Assembly: GCA_030683815.1 (NCBI GenBank)
Contig: JAUXPJ010000014.1
Location: 1-64,000 of the forward strand
Direction: 5' to 3'
Origin: Flavobacteriaceae bacterium
Lineage (GTDB): Bacteria; Bacteroidota; Bacteroidia; Flavobacteriales; Flavobacteriaceae
Length of the DNA: 64,000 bases
Part shown: positions 45,078 through 55,489 of the stretch, in pieces
Layout: each line of letters begins with the position of its first letter
How positions within the stretch are numbered: the stretch's first letter is position 1
Notes under the pieces: model-generated
Seen by the model: only the letters and a program-made list of their open reading frames with translations
What the model was told of the DNA's origin: nothing
Databases searched by the model: none
Program-made: the position numbers and the translations under genes

Positions 45078-46509
45078 CTAATAACGTTGCTGAGGTACAA
45101 TTTTCAACCAAAACCTTGACAAAATCGCCTACTTTTTCATCACCTTTTGGAAAAACCGCCACCGAATTTTGTGAAGTTCTTCCCATCCATTGCTGATTAG
45201 ATTTCTTTGAATCGCCTTCAATTAACACTTCAACAGTTTTGCCAATATATTGTTGCATACGGTAAAGAGTATGTTTTTGATGTAAGTTGATAATTTCAGA
45301 TAAACGACGTTTTTTAACTTCTGCAGGAACATCATCTTTCATTCTTTTTTCAGCTGGAGTTCCGGGTCTTTCAGAATATTCGAACATAAATCCGAAATCA
45401 TATTTTACATATTCCATCAAACTCAAAGTGTCTTGATGATCTTGTTCTTCCTCTCCGCAAAAACCGGCAATCATATCAAAAGAAATTGAACAATCTGGAA
45501 TGATACTTCTAACATTATCAATCAATTGGATATATTCTTCACGGGTGTGTTTGCGATTCATCAATTCTAAAACCCGAGTGCTTCCGCTTTGGACCGGAAG
45601 ATGGATACTTTTGCAAATATTTTGATGTTTTGCCATCACGTGGATAACGTCTAAATGCATATCCTGTGGATTTGAAGTGGAAAAACGCAAACGCATTTCC
45701 GGAAATTCAAGAGCAACCATATCTAATAAACGGGCAAAATCTATCGCTGTTGCTTGTGCAATGGTAGAAGCCTTTTCAAAATCTTTTTTTAATCCGCCAC
45801 CATACCATAAATAACTATCTACATTTTGACCTAAAAGAGTTACTTCTTTATAATTGTTTTTTTGAAGTGTTTTAATTTCATCGATAATACTTTGCGGATC
45901 TCTGCTGCGCTCGCGTCCCCTGGTAAAAGGAACAACACAAAAAGTACACATATTATCGCAACCACGCATAATTGAAACAAAAGCACTTACACCGTTGCTG
46001 TTTAATCGAACAGGAGCAACATCAGCATAGGTTTCTTCTTTTGATAACAATACATTGATAGCAGTTCTGCCATCTTCAATTTCTTCCAGTAAATTGGGTA
46101 AATCGCGGTATGCATCAGGTCCGACTACTAAATCAACAATTTTTTCTTCTTCTAAAAACTGCTTTTTTAAACGTTCGGCCATACATCCCAACACGCCAAC
46201 TTTCATTGTCGGATTTATTTTCTTGATGGCATTGAATTTTTCCAGTCGTTTGCGAACCGTTAATTCTGCTTTCTCTCTGATAGAACAGGTGTTAACTAAA
46301 ACTAAATCAGCTTCTTCAATTTGAGATGTTGTATTGTATCCTAAATCAGATAAAATAGAAGCGACAATTTCGCTATCGTTTACATTCATCTGACAACCGT
46401 AACTCTCTAAATATAATTTCTTATTATTTTCTTTTTTTGTAATAGTTAACAAGGCACTTCCTTGTATTTTTTCATCAATGTATTTTTCGTTCGGCATTTT
46501 TAAATTCAT
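45064..46509 (-). CDS. miaB: tRNA-2-methylthio-N6-dimethylallyladenosine synthase MiaB
   Basis: A 481-residue radical-SAM methylthiotransferase that modifies i6A37 in tRNAs reading UNN codons. In order: UPF0004 domain with [25 protein letters not shown] and [10 protein letters not shown] (three cluster Cys); radical-SAM domain with [20 protein letters not shown]; and a C-terminal TRAM domain ending in SATLLGSKL. Starts at 46509 or 46497 (MPNEKY) are both possible. Its last codons lie in a 7-bp repeat array, so the tail may vary between strains. Divergent from topA; a good promoter precedes it. Confidence 0.96.
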   Translation of the reverse strand: MNLKMPNEKYIDEKIQGSALLTITKKENNKKLYLESYGCQMNVNDSEIVASILSDLGYNTTSQIEEADLVLVNTCSIREKAELTVRKRLEKFNAIKKINPTMKVGVLGCMAERLKKQFLEEEKIVDLVVGPDAYRDLPNLLEEIEDGRTAINVLLSKEETYADVAPVRLNSNGVSAFVSIMRGCDNMCTFCVVPFTRGRERSRDPQSIIDEIKTLQKNNYKEVTLLGQNVDSYLWYGGGLKKDFEKASTIAQATAIDFARLLDMVALEFPEMRLRFSTSNPQDMHLDVIHVMAKHQNICKSIHLPVQSGSTRVLELMNRKHTREEYIQLIDNVRSIIPDCSISFDMIAGFCGEEEQDHQDTLSLMEYVKYDFGFMFEYSERPGTPAEKRMKDDVPAEVKKRRLSEIINLHQKHTLYRMQQYIGKTVEVLIEGDSKKSNQQWMGRTSQNSVAVFPKGDEKVGDFVKVLVENCTSATLLGSKL

Positions 46510-46517
46510 TTAGCTTG

Positions 46518-46549
46518 CAAAGATACAATCATTTTTCATTTTCTGCCAA
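46518..46549 (-). promoter_or_regulatory. Bacteroidota promoter for miaB
   Basis: On the minus strand TTG (46547-46549), 21-bp spacer, TATCTTTG (46518-46525), 9 bp before the start codon. The remaining part of the 281-bp miaB-topA gap is AT-rich with no other feature I can support apart from the topA box. Confidence 0.75.
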
Positions 46550-46764
46550 ATTGTCAGATAGGAAAACTGTTAAAAAGTTGATAATTTTGAGTATAATCGG
46601 TATAATTTATTTATTTCATCTGAATAATTGAAAATTAATTTTAAGTATTTTATCATTACATATATCGATTTAAATAGTTAAAAATCAGCATTATAAATGT
46701 TCTTTAAAAAAATACGAATATTATTTATTAAAGTATATTAAATCAATTACTCAAAAAAACTATA

Positions 46765-46772
46765 TACTTTTG
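46765..46772 (+). promoter_or_regulatory. candidate -7 box for topA
   Basis: TACTTTTG 18 bp before the topA start; fits TAnnTTTG. No TTG at the -33 position. Confidence 0.45.
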
Positions 46773-46790
46773 TCGCTGTAAAATAATGAG

Positions 46791-49280
46791 ATGGCAAAGA
46801 ATTTAATTATAGTTGAGTCGCCTGCTAAGGCAAAAACAATCGAAAAATTTTTAGGAAAAGATTTTCAGGTAGAGTCCAGTTTCGGTCATATAGCCGATTT
46901 ACCCTCCAAAGAAATAGGAATTGATTTAGAACACAGTTTTGAACCAAAATACGTGGTTTCTACCGATAAAAAAGCGGTGGTAAAGAAATTGAAAGAATTG
47001 GCAGATAAAGCCGAAATGGTTTGGTTGGCAAGTGATGAAGACCGCGAAGGGGAAGCAATTGCATGGCATTTATTTGAACAGTTAAAGTTAAAAGAAGAGA
47101 AAACCAAGCGCATTGTTTTTCATGAAATTACGAGGAGTGCTATTGTAAAAGCTGTTGAAAATCCGCGCTCTATTGATATCAACTTAGTGAACGCTCAGCA
47201 AGCCCGTAGAGTTTTAGACCGGATAGTGGGTTATGAATTATCGCCCGTTTTATGGAAAAAAATTAAAGGAGGACTTTCAGCCGGACGTGTGCAATCTGTA
47301 GCAGTTAGATTAATTGTTGAAAGGGAACGTGAAATTCAGGCGTTTAATTCAAAAGCTTCCTATAAAGTGGTTGGTGAATTTGAAAACTCAGACAATAAAA
47401 AATTTACAGCTGCTTTACCCAAGAATTTTGAAACCATTGAAGCTGCTCATGATTTTTTGAAAAGCTGTTTTGAAGCTCAATTTACAGTTGCAGACTTACA
47501 AACAAAACCTGCAAAAAAATCGCCAGCGCCACCTTTTACAACTTCAACTTTGCAACAAGAGGCCGCAAGAAAATTATCTTTTTCAGTGGCAAGAACGATG
47601 CAAGTTGCCCAAAGATTGTACGAAGAAGGTTATATCACTTATATGAGAACCGATAGTTTGAATCTGTCAAATGAAGCAGTAAATTCTATACAAACCGAAA
47701 TTACCAATAACTTCGGTGAAAAATACAGTAAACCAAGAGTTTATAAATCTAAAGCCAAAGGAGCTCAAGAAGCACACGAAGCCATCAGACCAACAAATAT
47801 AAGTGTTAGTGTTATTCATGAGAATAGAGATTTAGACAGATTATACCAATTAATTTGGAAACGAACTATTGCCTCTCAAATGAGTAGTGCGATTTTGGAA
47901 AAAACGACTGTTAAAATCATCAACGATAAAAACCAATATGAATTTGTTGCGAACGGAGAAGTGGTAAAATTTGATGGATTTCTAAAAGTTTATATGGAAA
48001 GTTCTGATTTTGAAGATGAAGAACAAGCCGGATTATTGCCAAACTTAACAGTTAATGAAAAATTATCTAATAATTATATCACCGCCACAGAAAGATATAC
48101 AAAACCGCCTTATCGTTATACCGAAGCTTCTTTGGTGAAACAATTAGAAGAGTTAGGAATTGGTCGTCCATCAACGTATGCGCCAACAATTTCAACCATC
48201 CAAAAAAGAACTTATGTAGATAAAGGAAGTGTTGATGGTGAGATTAGAGCATATCAACAATTATTGCTTAAAAAAAATCAAATTTCATCCAGTACATTAT
48301 CCGAAAAAATAGGTTCCGATAAAGGAAAATTAGTTCCTACAGATATAGGATATATTGTTAACGATTTTCTATGTGAAAATTTTGAAGAAATTCTCGATTA
48401 TCAGTTTACAGCCAATGTGGAAGAAGATTTTGATGATATAGCCGATGGAAAAAAAGAATGGATTTCAATGATTAGAAATTTCTATCATCAATTTCATCCG
48501 CAAGTTACCAATGTTGAAACTAACGCAGAACGCGCTACAGGAGCAAGATTATTAGGAAAAGATCCCGATAGTAGTAAAAATGTATATGTAAGATTAGGTC
48601 GATATGGCGCGATGATTCAAATAGGAGAATCAACCGATGTAGAAAAACCCCGATTTGCAAGTTTGTTAGAAGGTCAATCAATTAATGAAGTTAACTTAGA
48701 CGATGCCCTTAAATTATTTAAATTACCAAAAGATTTGGGTACCTATCAAGATTTAAATGTGATTTTATCTTCGGGTCGTTTTGGTCCATACCTGTTATAT
48801 AATGAAAAATTTATTTCATTACCAAAAGGAGAGGATATTCATGAAGTGGATTTGGATAGAGCCATCGAATTGATTAAAGAAAAACAAAAAGCCGATGCGC
48901 CAATAACCACTTATCAAAATTTACCGGTTCAAAAAGGTGTGGGTCGTTTTGGTCCATTCATCAAATGGAATGATTTATTTATCAATGTGAGTAAAAAGTA
49001 TGATTTTGACCATCTTTCTCAGTCAGATATTGCATCTTTAATTGATGATAAACTGCAGAAAGAACAAGATAAATACATTCATAATTGGGAAGCCAAAGGA
49101 ATTTCAATACAAAAAGGTCGCTGGGGACGTTTTTATCTGCATCACGGTAAATCTAAAATAGAACTGTCTAAGAATCTGAAAGTTGAAACAATGACTTTAG
49201 AAGATGCTGAAAAAATGCTCCAAGAGTTAAAATCCAGCAAAAAAACCTCCAAAAAACCTGCAGCTAAAAAGAAAAAATAA
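46791..49280 (+). CDS. topA: DNA topoisomerase I
   Basis: An 829-residue type IA topoisomerase that relaxes negative supercoils. It begins with the Toprim domain (MAKNLIIVESPAKAKTIEKFL, SDEDREGEAIAWHL). The catalytic Tyr is residue 284 in ITYMRTDS. The C-terminal part carries topoisomerase repeats (GRYGAMIQIG, GRFGPYLLYN, GRFGPFIKWN) without Cys4 zinc ribbons and ends in a Lys-rich tail (KKPAAKKKK) that can bind DNA or polymerase. Confidence 0.96.
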   Translation: MAKNLIIVESPAKAKTIEKFLGKDFQVESSFGHIADLPSKEIGIDLEHSFEPKYVVSTDKKAVVKKLKELADKAEMVWLASDEDREGEAIAWHLFEQLKLKEEKTKRIVFHEITRSAIVKAVENPRSIDINLVNAQQARRVLDRIVGYELSPVLWKKIKGGLSAGRVQSVAVRLIVEREREIQAFNSKASYKVVGEFENSDNKKFTAALPKNFETIEAAHDFLKSCFEAQFTVADLQTKPAKKSPAPPFTTSTLQQEAARKLSFSVARTMQVAQRLYEEGYITYMRTDSLNLSNEAVNSIQTEITNNFGEKYSKPRVYKSKAKGAQEAHEAIRPTNISVSVIHENRDLDRLYQLIWKRTIASQMSSAILEKTTVKIINDKNQYEFVANGEVVKFDGFLKVYMESSDFEDEEQAGLLPNLTVNEKLSNNYITATERYTKPPYRYTEASLVKQLEELGIGRPSTYAPTISTIQKRTYVDKGSVDGEIRAYQQLLLKKNQISSSTLSEKIGSDKGKLVPTDIGYIVNDFLCENFEEILDYQFTANVEEDFDDIADGKKEWISMIRNFYHQFHPQVTNVETNAERATGARLLGKDPDSSKNVYVRLGRYGAMIQIGESTDVEKPRFASLLEGQSINEVNLDDALKLFKLPKDLGTYQDLNVILSSGRFGPYLLYNEKFISLPKGEDIHEVDLDRAIELIKEKQKADAPITTYQNLPVQKGVGRFGPFIKWNDLFINVSKKYDFDHLSQSDIASLIDDKLQKEQDKYIHNWEAKGISIQKGRWGRFYLHHGKSKIELSKNLKVETMTLEDAEKMLQELKSSKKTSKKPAAKKKK

Positions 49281-49344
49281 TTTATCTTAACACCATTAGA
49301 AATAGCCATGTTTGTAAAAACAAAAACATTGATGATGAAATTTC

Positions 49345-49401
49345 AATCAAACTGGTGTATTCCATATGACAATTAAAAAAATAAATATCCACATATGAAA
49401 T
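49345..49401. repeat. 57-bp dispersed element, copy B
   Basis: Ungapped match to 5421-5477 (47 of 57 identical by hand count), including TATTCCATATGAC and CATATGAAAT with the same 29-bp distance between CATATG cores. It ends 12 bp before the start of the arginase-fold gene, so it occupies that gene's leader. Confidence 0.75.
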
Positions 49402-49413
49402 TAACTTAATAAT

Positions 49414-50571
49414 ATGGATGTTGAATATTTATCGCCGGTTTCTGATTCCTTATTTGAAGAAATAGAACTTCTTCACAGTCAATCTATTGGAAAAATAATG
49501 AAAATACATTCCAAGAAAGATGGTTTGCCGGACTTAAATCAGGCCAAGCTTGCCATTATTGGTGTTCAGGAAGGTAGATTAGCGGTTAATAACGAATCAA
49601 CCGGAGAAGGATTAGATTTAATTCGGAAAGAATTTTATCAATTATATCAAGGAAATTGGACAAATTCAATTGTCGATTTAGGAAATATTACTAAAGGAGA
49701 TGCTGTTTCCGACACTTATTTTGCACTAATTGAAGTATTGCGTCATTTGTTAAAAAGAAACATAATCCCAATAATCATTGGGGGAGAGCATGATTTAACC
49801 TATGCTAATTATAGGGCATATGACACTTTAGAACAAACCGTAAATTTAGCCGTTGTTGACAATAAATTTAATTTAGGAACAATTTCAAGTGATATTAATT
49901 CACAGTCGTTTTTAAGTAAGATTATTATGGAGAAACCCAATAACTTATTTAATTACAGCAATATTGGTTATCAATCTTATTTTGTTCCTCAAAACGAAAT
50001 TGATTTGTTAGATTCTATGTATTTTGACAGCATTCGTTTAGGTGAAGCCAAAAAAATTGAACAAGTAGAACCTTTGCTTCGTGATGCAGATATTGTGAGT
50101 ATCGATTTAAGTTCAGTTCGTCAGTCTGAAGCACCTGCAAATCAAAATGCAACACCCAATGGATTTTATGGCGATGAAATTTGTGCGGTTGCCCGCTATG
50201 CAGGTATCAGTGATAAGGTTTCTTCCTTTGGGATATACGAGTATAATCCTATATTTGACAGAAATAATCAAACAGCACAATTAGTAGCTCAGATAATGTG
50301 GTATTTCATTGAAGGAGTGAACTTTAGAGCTAATGATTATCCCTTTGGATCAAAAGAAAACTATCAAAAATATATAGTTCCAATAGAGAATGAGGATTTA
50401 ATATTTTTCAAAAGTATTAAAAGCGGAAGATGGTGGTTTGAAATTAATATCAAAGAAAATAATAATATCAAAAGAAAATCGTTAGTACCATGTACCTATC
50501 AGGATTATGTAAATGCGACCAATCAAGAAATTCCTGATCGTTGGTACAAAACGATAAGAAAGATAATTTAA
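49414..50571 (+). CDS. arginase/formimidoylglutamase-fold protein, probably not catalytic
   Basis: A 385-residue ureohydrolase-fold protein. GGEHD at 123-127 corresponds to the first metal motif of arginases (GGDHS) and keeps His126. The second motif, normally DAHxD, reads DNKFN (149-153): the Asp stays, the His and second Asp are gone. The third, normally SxDxDxxDP, reads SIDLSSVRQ (229-237): one Asp (231) stays and Ser233 replaces the other. Three of six metal ligands are therefore missing. A C-terminal extension (about 300-385) contains a WWFEINIKE segment. It sits between topA and gldK; a gliding or secretion role is possible but unproven. Confidence 0.82.
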   Translation: MDVEYLSPVSDSLFEEIELLHSQSIGKIMKIHSKKDGLPDLNQAKLAIIGVQEGRLAVNNESTGEGLDLIRKEFYQLYQGNWTNSIVDLGNITKGDAVSDTYFALIEVLRHLLKRNIIPIIIGGEHDLTYANYRAYDTLEQTVNLAVVDNKFNLGTISSDINSQSFLSKIIMEKPNNLFNYSNIGYQSYFVPQNEIDLLDSMYFDSIRLGEAKKIEQVEPLLRDADIVSIDLSSVRQSEAPANQNATPNGFYGDEICAVARYAGISDKVSSFGIYEYNPIFDRNNQTAQLVAQIMWYFIEGVNFRANDYPFGSKENYQKYIVPIENEDLIFFKSIKSGRWWFEINIKENNNIKRKSLVPCTYQDYVNATNQEIPDRWYKTIRKII

Positions 50572-50607
50572 GTTGTTTTTAGTAGCATATATAACGCCCA
50601 AGTATAG

Positions 50608-50636
50608 TTGTTACTTCAAAATATATTTTATATTTG
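50608..50636 (+). promoter_or_regulatory. promoter of the gldKLMN operon
   Basis: TTG (50608-50610), 18-bp spacer, TATATTTG (50629-50636), about 60 bp before the gldK start; an exact consensus match. Confidence 0.75.
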
Positions 50637-50699
50637 TGAGTTAATATGGGCTTTAGATTAAATAAAGATTTGTATTTAAGTATAAGATAAAAATTAATT

Positions 50700-52091
50700 A
50701 TGAGGAGATATTCAGTATATCTGTTACTTATAGTAACATTTTTTTATAGTTGTGGTTCAAATGATCGAGGGGAATTGGTAGGTGCTAAAACAAAAACCAA
50801 ATGGTATGGAGAAAAGCCCTATGGTATGGTGCTTGTACCCGGTGGTTCATTTACAATGGGTAGTCAAGATGAAGATGTTTCCAGCGCATTTAATACGCCT
50901 ACTAGAACTGTAACAGTCAGACCATTTTACATGGATGAAACAGAAATTACCAATAGCGAATATAAAGAATTCGTTTTTTGGGTTCGTGATTCAGTAGTAA
51001 GAACAAAACTCGCTTTATTGGCAGAGGAATTAGCTTATGGAAAAGAACCTTCAAAAACAGGTATTCAACGTTTTCAATTTAAAAACATTGATACAACAAA
51101 AGCATCGCCATATGTTAAGTATATGCTTAAGTATTATGGCAGTTTAGGTGATTTCAATTCGCCAACACAAGGAAAATTATTGAATTGGAAAGAAAAATTA
51201 GATTGGAACCCTAATCGATTTGCAGATGAATATTATGCCGAAGTAATGGATACCATGTTTGTTCCAATAGATGAAAGCCTCAACGGCAGAAGAATGATTG
51301 ATGTAAAAAAACTTAAATACAGTTATGCTTGGATTGATATTGAATCAGCTGCAAAAAATGCAGGGAAAAGAAGTGATTTTATTGTAAAAGAAGTAGTTAA
51401 CATTTATCCGGACACAACTGTTTGGGTAAAGGATTTTAATTATTCATATAACGATCCAATGCATCAAGATTATTTTTGGCATGAAGCATATGCAGAATAT
51501 CCGGTTGTAGGTGTAAGCTGGAAGCAAGCAAAAGCTTTTTCAAATTGGAGAACTAAAAAGAAAAATGATTATTTACGTTCAAAAAAACACCCAAGTACTG
51601 TTCCACAATACAGACTTCCAACAGAAGCAGAATGGGAATATGCTGCACGAGGCGGATTAAATTTTGCTGTTTATCCTTGGGGGGGGCCATATACCACTAC
51701 TGATAGAGGATGTTTCTTAGCAAATTTTAAACCGAGCAGAGGTGATTATGCAGTAGACGGAGCACTTTATACAATGGAAGCAAAGTCTTATAATCCTAAT
51801 GGATTTGGACTATATAATATGGCTGGAAATGTTTCTGAATGGACCAATACCGCTTATAACGAAGCTTCCTACTATTTTGGAGCCACCATGAACCCGAATG
51901 TAGAAGATGCTAAAAATAATAGAAAAGTAATTAGAGGCGGTTCATGGAAAGATGTAGCTTACTTTTTACAAGTTAGTTCACGTGATTTTGAATATGGAGA
52001 TTCAGCAAGAAGTTATATAGGTTTCAGAACTGTTCACGATTATTTAGGGACAACTTTAACCGGCAAAAAAACTAAAACTAAAAAAAACTAA
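50700..52091 (+). CDS. gldK: gliding motility/type IX secretion lipoprotein GldK
   Basis: A 463-residue outer-membrane lipoprotein (FYSC, Cys18) with a formylglycine-generating-enzyme-like (SUMF1) fold: MVLVPGGSFTMGSQDED near residue 42, FYMDETEITNSEYKEFV, VVGVSWKQAKAFSNWR, YRLPTEAEWEYAARGG, GLYNMAGNVSEWT and VIRGGSWKD. The FGE fold is structural here. GldK (PorK in Porphyromonas) forms the large periplasmic ring with GldN under the outer membrane, required for type IX secretion and gliding. First gene of gldKLMN. Confidence 0.96.
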   Translation: MRRYSVYLLLIVTFFYSCGSNDRGELVGAKTKTKWYGEKPYGMVLVPGGSFTMGSQDEDVSSAFNTPTRTVTVRPFYMDETEITNSEYKEFVFWVRDSVVRTKLALLAEELAYGKEPSKTGIQRFQFKNIDTTKASPYVKYMLKYYGSLGDFNSPTQGKLLNWKEKLDWNPNRFADEYYAEVMDTMFVPIDESLNGRRMIDVKKLKYSYAWIDIESAAKNAGKRSDFIVKEVVNIYPDTTVWVKDFNYSYNDPMHQDYFWHEAYAEYPVVGVSWKQAKAFSNWRTKKKNDYLRSKKHPSTVPQYRLPTEAEWEYAARGGLNFAVYPWGGPYTTTDRGCFLANFKPSRGDYAVDGALYTMEAKSYNPNGFGLYNMAGNVSEWTNTAYNEASYYFGATMNPNVEDAKNNRKVIRGGSWKDVAYFLQVSSRDFEYGDSARSYIGFRTVHDYLGTTLTGKKTKTKKN

Positions 52092-52120
52092 ATAAACCCA
52101 AACATTAAACATTAAATATT

Positions 52121-52753
52121 ATGGCAAAATCAACAAAAAAAATGTTTAACATGGCCTATGGTTTAGGCGCATCTGTAGTAATTATTGGTGCTTTGTTTAA
52201 AATCGCTCACTGGCCTTACGGTACACTTATTTTAACGATCGGTATGATTGTAGAAGCAATAGTTTTTGCTATTTCTGCTTTTGAACCTGTTGATGAAGAT
52301 TTGGATTGGACTTTAGTTTATCCTGAATTAGGAGGTGAGTCGGGATCTGCCAGAAGAGGATCCTCTTTTGAAACAGATGAAGTTGAAGGTATCTTAGCAC
52401 ATAAAATAGATGATTTACTGAGAGACGCTAAAGTTGATGCAGACTTATTAAAAGGATTCACTAATAGTATCCAAAATTTGGAAAATGCCGCAAAAGACAT
52501 TGCTTCAACTCATGATTCAATATCTGCAACAAGTAAATATAGTGAACAACTAACATTGGCAGCTGTACAAATGGAAGCTCTAAATAAGTTATATAGTTCA
52601 CAAGTTGAAAATGCAGTCCGTCAGGCTGAGATAAATAATACTTCAGCTGCAAATGCAGAACGTTTAAGAGAACAAATGGAATCACTATCTGCAAACTTAG
52701 CGTCATTAAATGTAGTTTACGGTAAGATGTTATCAGCAATGTCCAATAAATAA
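52121..52753 (+). CDS. gldL: gliding motility motor protein GldL
   Basis: A 210-residue inner-membrane protein with two membrane helices at the N-terminus (about 10-30 and 35-54), then a cytoplasmic coiled-coil tail. Polar residues Lys27 and His30 (GALFKIAHWP) and Glu45 (IGMIVEAIVF) lie inside the membrane part; Glu45 corresponds to the proton-path Glu49 of Flavobacterium johnsoniae GldL. Together with GldM it forms the proton-driven rotary motor of the type IX system. 29 bp after gldK. Confidence 0.95.
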   Translation: MAKSTKKMFNMAYGLGASVVIIGALFKIAHWPYGTLILTIGMIVEAIVFAISAFEPVDEDLDWTLVYPELGGESGSARRGSSFETDEVEGILAHKIDDLLRDAKVDADLLKGFTNSIQNLENAAKDIASTHDSISATSKYSEQLTLAAVQMEALNKLYSSQVENAVRQAEINNTSAANAERLREQMESLSANLASLNVVYGKMLSAMSNK

Positions 52754-52797
52754 TTGTAATAGTTAGAAACCTAAGTATTCATAAAAACAAATTAGAA

Positions 52798-54342
52798 ATG
52801 GCTGGAGGAAATTTATCACCAAGGCAGAAGATGATTAATCTAATGTACCTCGTATTTATTGCAATGCTCGCAATGAATATGTCTAAAGAGGTACTTTCAT
52901 CTTTTGGTTTTCTTAATGAGAAATTAACGGAAGCAAATTTAAAGTCTGATGTAAAAAATACGGCTGCATTTAACAGTTTAGTTCAGAAAGCTGCTGAACA
53001 AAAAGAAAAATACGAACCCTTAAGAGTAAAGGCAGAAAATATCCAAAATTTATCATCCGATCTTCATAATTATATAGAATCGCTTAAATTACTGATGACC
53101 GAAAAATTACCCGATAAAAAGGATTATGAAGTGATGGATCAAAGTGCTTTTTTAGATGAATATTTTTTTGAAGGTGATGGTTACAGCAAAGTTGGAAAAG
53201 AATTCGTTGGAAAAATAGATCATTATAGAACCACAGTTGAAAAATTACTGGGTACTGATGTGCAACATTTAACCACCGTTTTAAACGAAAGATTTACTAC
53301 AGCCGATGTTAAAACCAGAGAAGGAAAAAGTAAAAAATGGTTAAAATATCATTTTGAAAGTTTTCCGCTGATTGCTTCTTTGACAAACCTTACGCAAATT
53401 CAGATGGATATTAAAACTACCCAAACTGAAATATTGGCAGAATTACTCCAAGGTCAGTTAATTAGCGATGTTTCCATGACCAAATACGAAGCCATCGTAA
53501 TTTCCGAAAAATCAGCTTTTTTCCAAGGTGAAAGTTTTAAAGGAAAAATAGTTTTGGGTAAAGTTGACCCAACTTTAAAACCAACAAGTGTTGAAATTAA
53601 CGGAAGAAAAATTGCTGATGAAAATATCCAAGCAGGACAAGTATTGTTAAATTTTCCTTCAGGAAATGTTGGTGAAAACAATATCAAAGGAAAATTTATT
53701 TTTATGGAAAATGGAAAACCGGTTGAGATTCCAATTTCCAGCACTTATGCCGTAGTTTCAAAACCGAGTAGCGCCGTAGTTTCTGCCGACAAAATGAATG
53801 TGGTTTATAGAGGTTTGGATAACCCATTAACCATTTCAATTCCAGGAGTCTCTGACAACAATGTAACAGCAAGTGCCCCAGGTTTAAGAAAAATAGCCGG
53901 AATGGGGAAATATATATTGAATCCTGAAATGGGTGCAGATGTAACCATAAAAGTAACAGGTAAACTTCCCGATGGTTCATCAGTTTCATCAAGTCAAAGT
54001 TTTAGAATAAAAGATCTTCCGCCTCCAACAGCCACTGTTCGAATGGAATACGGTTCGTTGAGAATGCCTCGAGAAAGTTTGGCAAAAGCCACTATCGGTG
54101 CCACTTATCCCGATTTTGATTTTGATTTAGATTTAGCCATCAGTAGTTTTAAAATTAAAGTACCCAATCAAGCCACTGTTATCGTAAATGGAAGTAAATT
54201 AGATGAACCGGCTCACCGTGCTTTAGATCGTGCTAAAATTGGCGAAATGATTCTTATTTTTGACGTAAAAGCACAAATTAAAGATAATGCATCAATTCGA
54301 CTGAAAAATACGATTCCAGTTAGTATAGAAATAACAAACTAA
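52798..54342 (+). CDS. gldM: gliding motility motor protein GldM
   Basis: A 514-residue bitopic protein: single N-terminal membrane helix (about 12-32, MINLMYLVFIAMLAMNMSKEV), then a long periplasmic part of a helical domain and three Ig-like beta domains. The N-terminal helix enters the GldL pentamer, and the periplasmic shaft transmits rotation to the GldK/GldN ring. Length and SPRQKMINLMYLV start match the family. 44 bp after gldL and 7 bp before gldN. Confidence 0.96.
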   Translation: MAGGNLSPRQKMINLMYLVFIAMLAMNMSKEVLSSFGFLNEKLTEANLKSDVKNTAAFNSLVQKAAEQKEKYEPLRVKAENIQNLSSDLHNYIESLKLLMTEKLPDKKDYEVMDQSAFLDEYFFEGDGYSKVGKEFVGKIDHYRTTVEKLLGTDVQHLTTVLNERFTTADVKTREGKSKKWLKYHFESFPLIASLTNLTQIQMDIKTTQTEILAELLQGQLISDVSMTKYEAIVISEKSAFFQGESFKGKIVLGKVDPTLKPTSVEINGRKIADENIQAGQVLLNFPSGNVGENNIKGKFIFMENGKPVEIPISSTYAVVSKPSSAVVSADKMNVVYRGLDNPLTISIPGVSDNNVTASAPGLRKIAGMGKYILNPEMGADVTIKVTGKLPDGSSVSSSQSFRIKDLPPPTATVRMEYGSLRMPRESLAKATIGATYPDFDFDLDLAISSFKIKVPNQATVIVNGSKLDEPAHRALDRAKIGEMILIFDVKAQIKDNASIRLKNTIPVSIEITN

Positions 54343-54349
54343 GAAAAAA

Positions 54350-55252
54350 ATGAAGTTTTTAAAAAATATAGTTCTCATTTTAATTGCATCACTTGTTGCG
54401 AATGAATTGTCTGCACAAGCCAATCTGCTCAATGCCAAAAATCCGACTCAAATCGGAAAAAAATCAGAAAGGCAATTAATGGCAGATAATGACGGACCGT
54501 TGCCTTATGGCTATGTTGATGATAGAGATATTCTTTGGTCAAAAGTGGTTTGGGAATATATTGATTTAAATGAACGAATAAATATACCCCTATATTACCC
54601 AACCGAAGCCAATCAAATTAGTACTGATAGACGTTCATTATTTGATACGCTTTTGAATGGAATTAAAAGCGGGAAAATTAAAGAAGTATATTTTGATGAT
54701 TATTTTACCCAAAAAGTTACCCTATCAGATATTGAAAAAAAACTTGTCAGAATTGATACTTCGGATGTGGGTATCACTATTTTAAATAGAAATCCGAATG
54801 CAAATATTGATGAATATATCGATAGAACTAATTTAACCTCTCATAAAATAGTTGGTTTTGAGATTAAAGGTGTTTGGTATTTTGATAAAAGATTGGGTGA
54901 ACTTAAATACCGTTTATTGGGAATTGCTCCAATGGCACCAGATATCCAAACCGAAGGAAGAGGCGGAAATCCAAATGAAAAACTGGCGATATTTTGGATA
55001 TTTTATCCCGATGCCAGAAATGTTTTACACAATGCTAAAATATTCAACCCAAAAAATTCGGCATATCCAATTTCTTTTGATCATATTCTCAATGCACGCA
55101 GATTTAACGCCATCATCACTAGAGAAGAAAATATCTATGGAAATCGTAAAATTGCAGATTATATCAGAGGAAATTCACTGTTCCAAGTGTTGGAAGCTGA
55201 AAAAATTAAAGACGATATCCGAAATAAAGAACTCGATATGTGGAATTACTAA
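54350..55252 (+). CDS. gldN: gliding motility/type IX secretion protein GldN
   Basis: A 300-residue periplasmic protein with cleavable signal (ELSAQ near residue 24). Typical phrases are DDRDILWSKVVWEYIDLNE, ERINIPLYYPTE, VGFEIKGVWYFDKRLGELKYRLLGIAPM and RKIADYIRGNSLFQVLEAE. GldN (PorN) assembles with GldK into the periplasmic ring. Last gene of the operon, closed by a terminator 15 bp downstream. Confidence 0.95.
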   Translation: MKFLKNIVLILIASLVANELSAQANLLNAKNPTQIGKKSERQLMADNDGPLPYGYVDDRDILWSKVVWEYIDLNERINIPLYYPTEANQISTDRRSLFDTLLNGIKSGKIKEVYFDDYFTQKVTLSDIEKKLVRIDTSDVGITILNRNPNANIDEYIDRTNLTSHKIVGFEIKGVWYFDKRLGELKYRLLGIAPMAPDIQTEGRGGNPNEKLAIFWIFYPDARNVLHNAKIFNPKNSAYPISFDHILNARRFNAIITREENIYGNRKIADYIRGNSLFQVLEAEKIKDDIRNKELDMWNY

Positions 55253-55267
55253 TTCCGGAAAATCATT

Positions 55268-55296
55268 AAAAACGCTCGCAGGTCGAGCGTTTTTTT
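55268..55296 (+). terminator. terminator of the gldKLMN operon
   Basis: AAAAACGCTCG, 5-nt loop, CGAGCGTTTTT plus T. A second small inverted repeat without T-tract (TCCCGC-CGTTA-GCGGGA) lies at 55349-55365 in the same 271-bp gap. Confidence 0.88.
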
Positions 55297-55489
55297 ATAC
55301 GTGAAACTTCAATTTTCACAACTAAGTTATGGAAATTGGTATGTTGAATCCCGCCGTTAGCGGGACAAAACGGAGGGTATAATACCTCATACCGCAAATT
55401 TTCAGTACTGTGGAATAAGTTTCCAAAGCGTACTTTGAGGTTCACCCGCGATTTCCGTATTTTATCAATTTCGATAAATATAAAATCAA

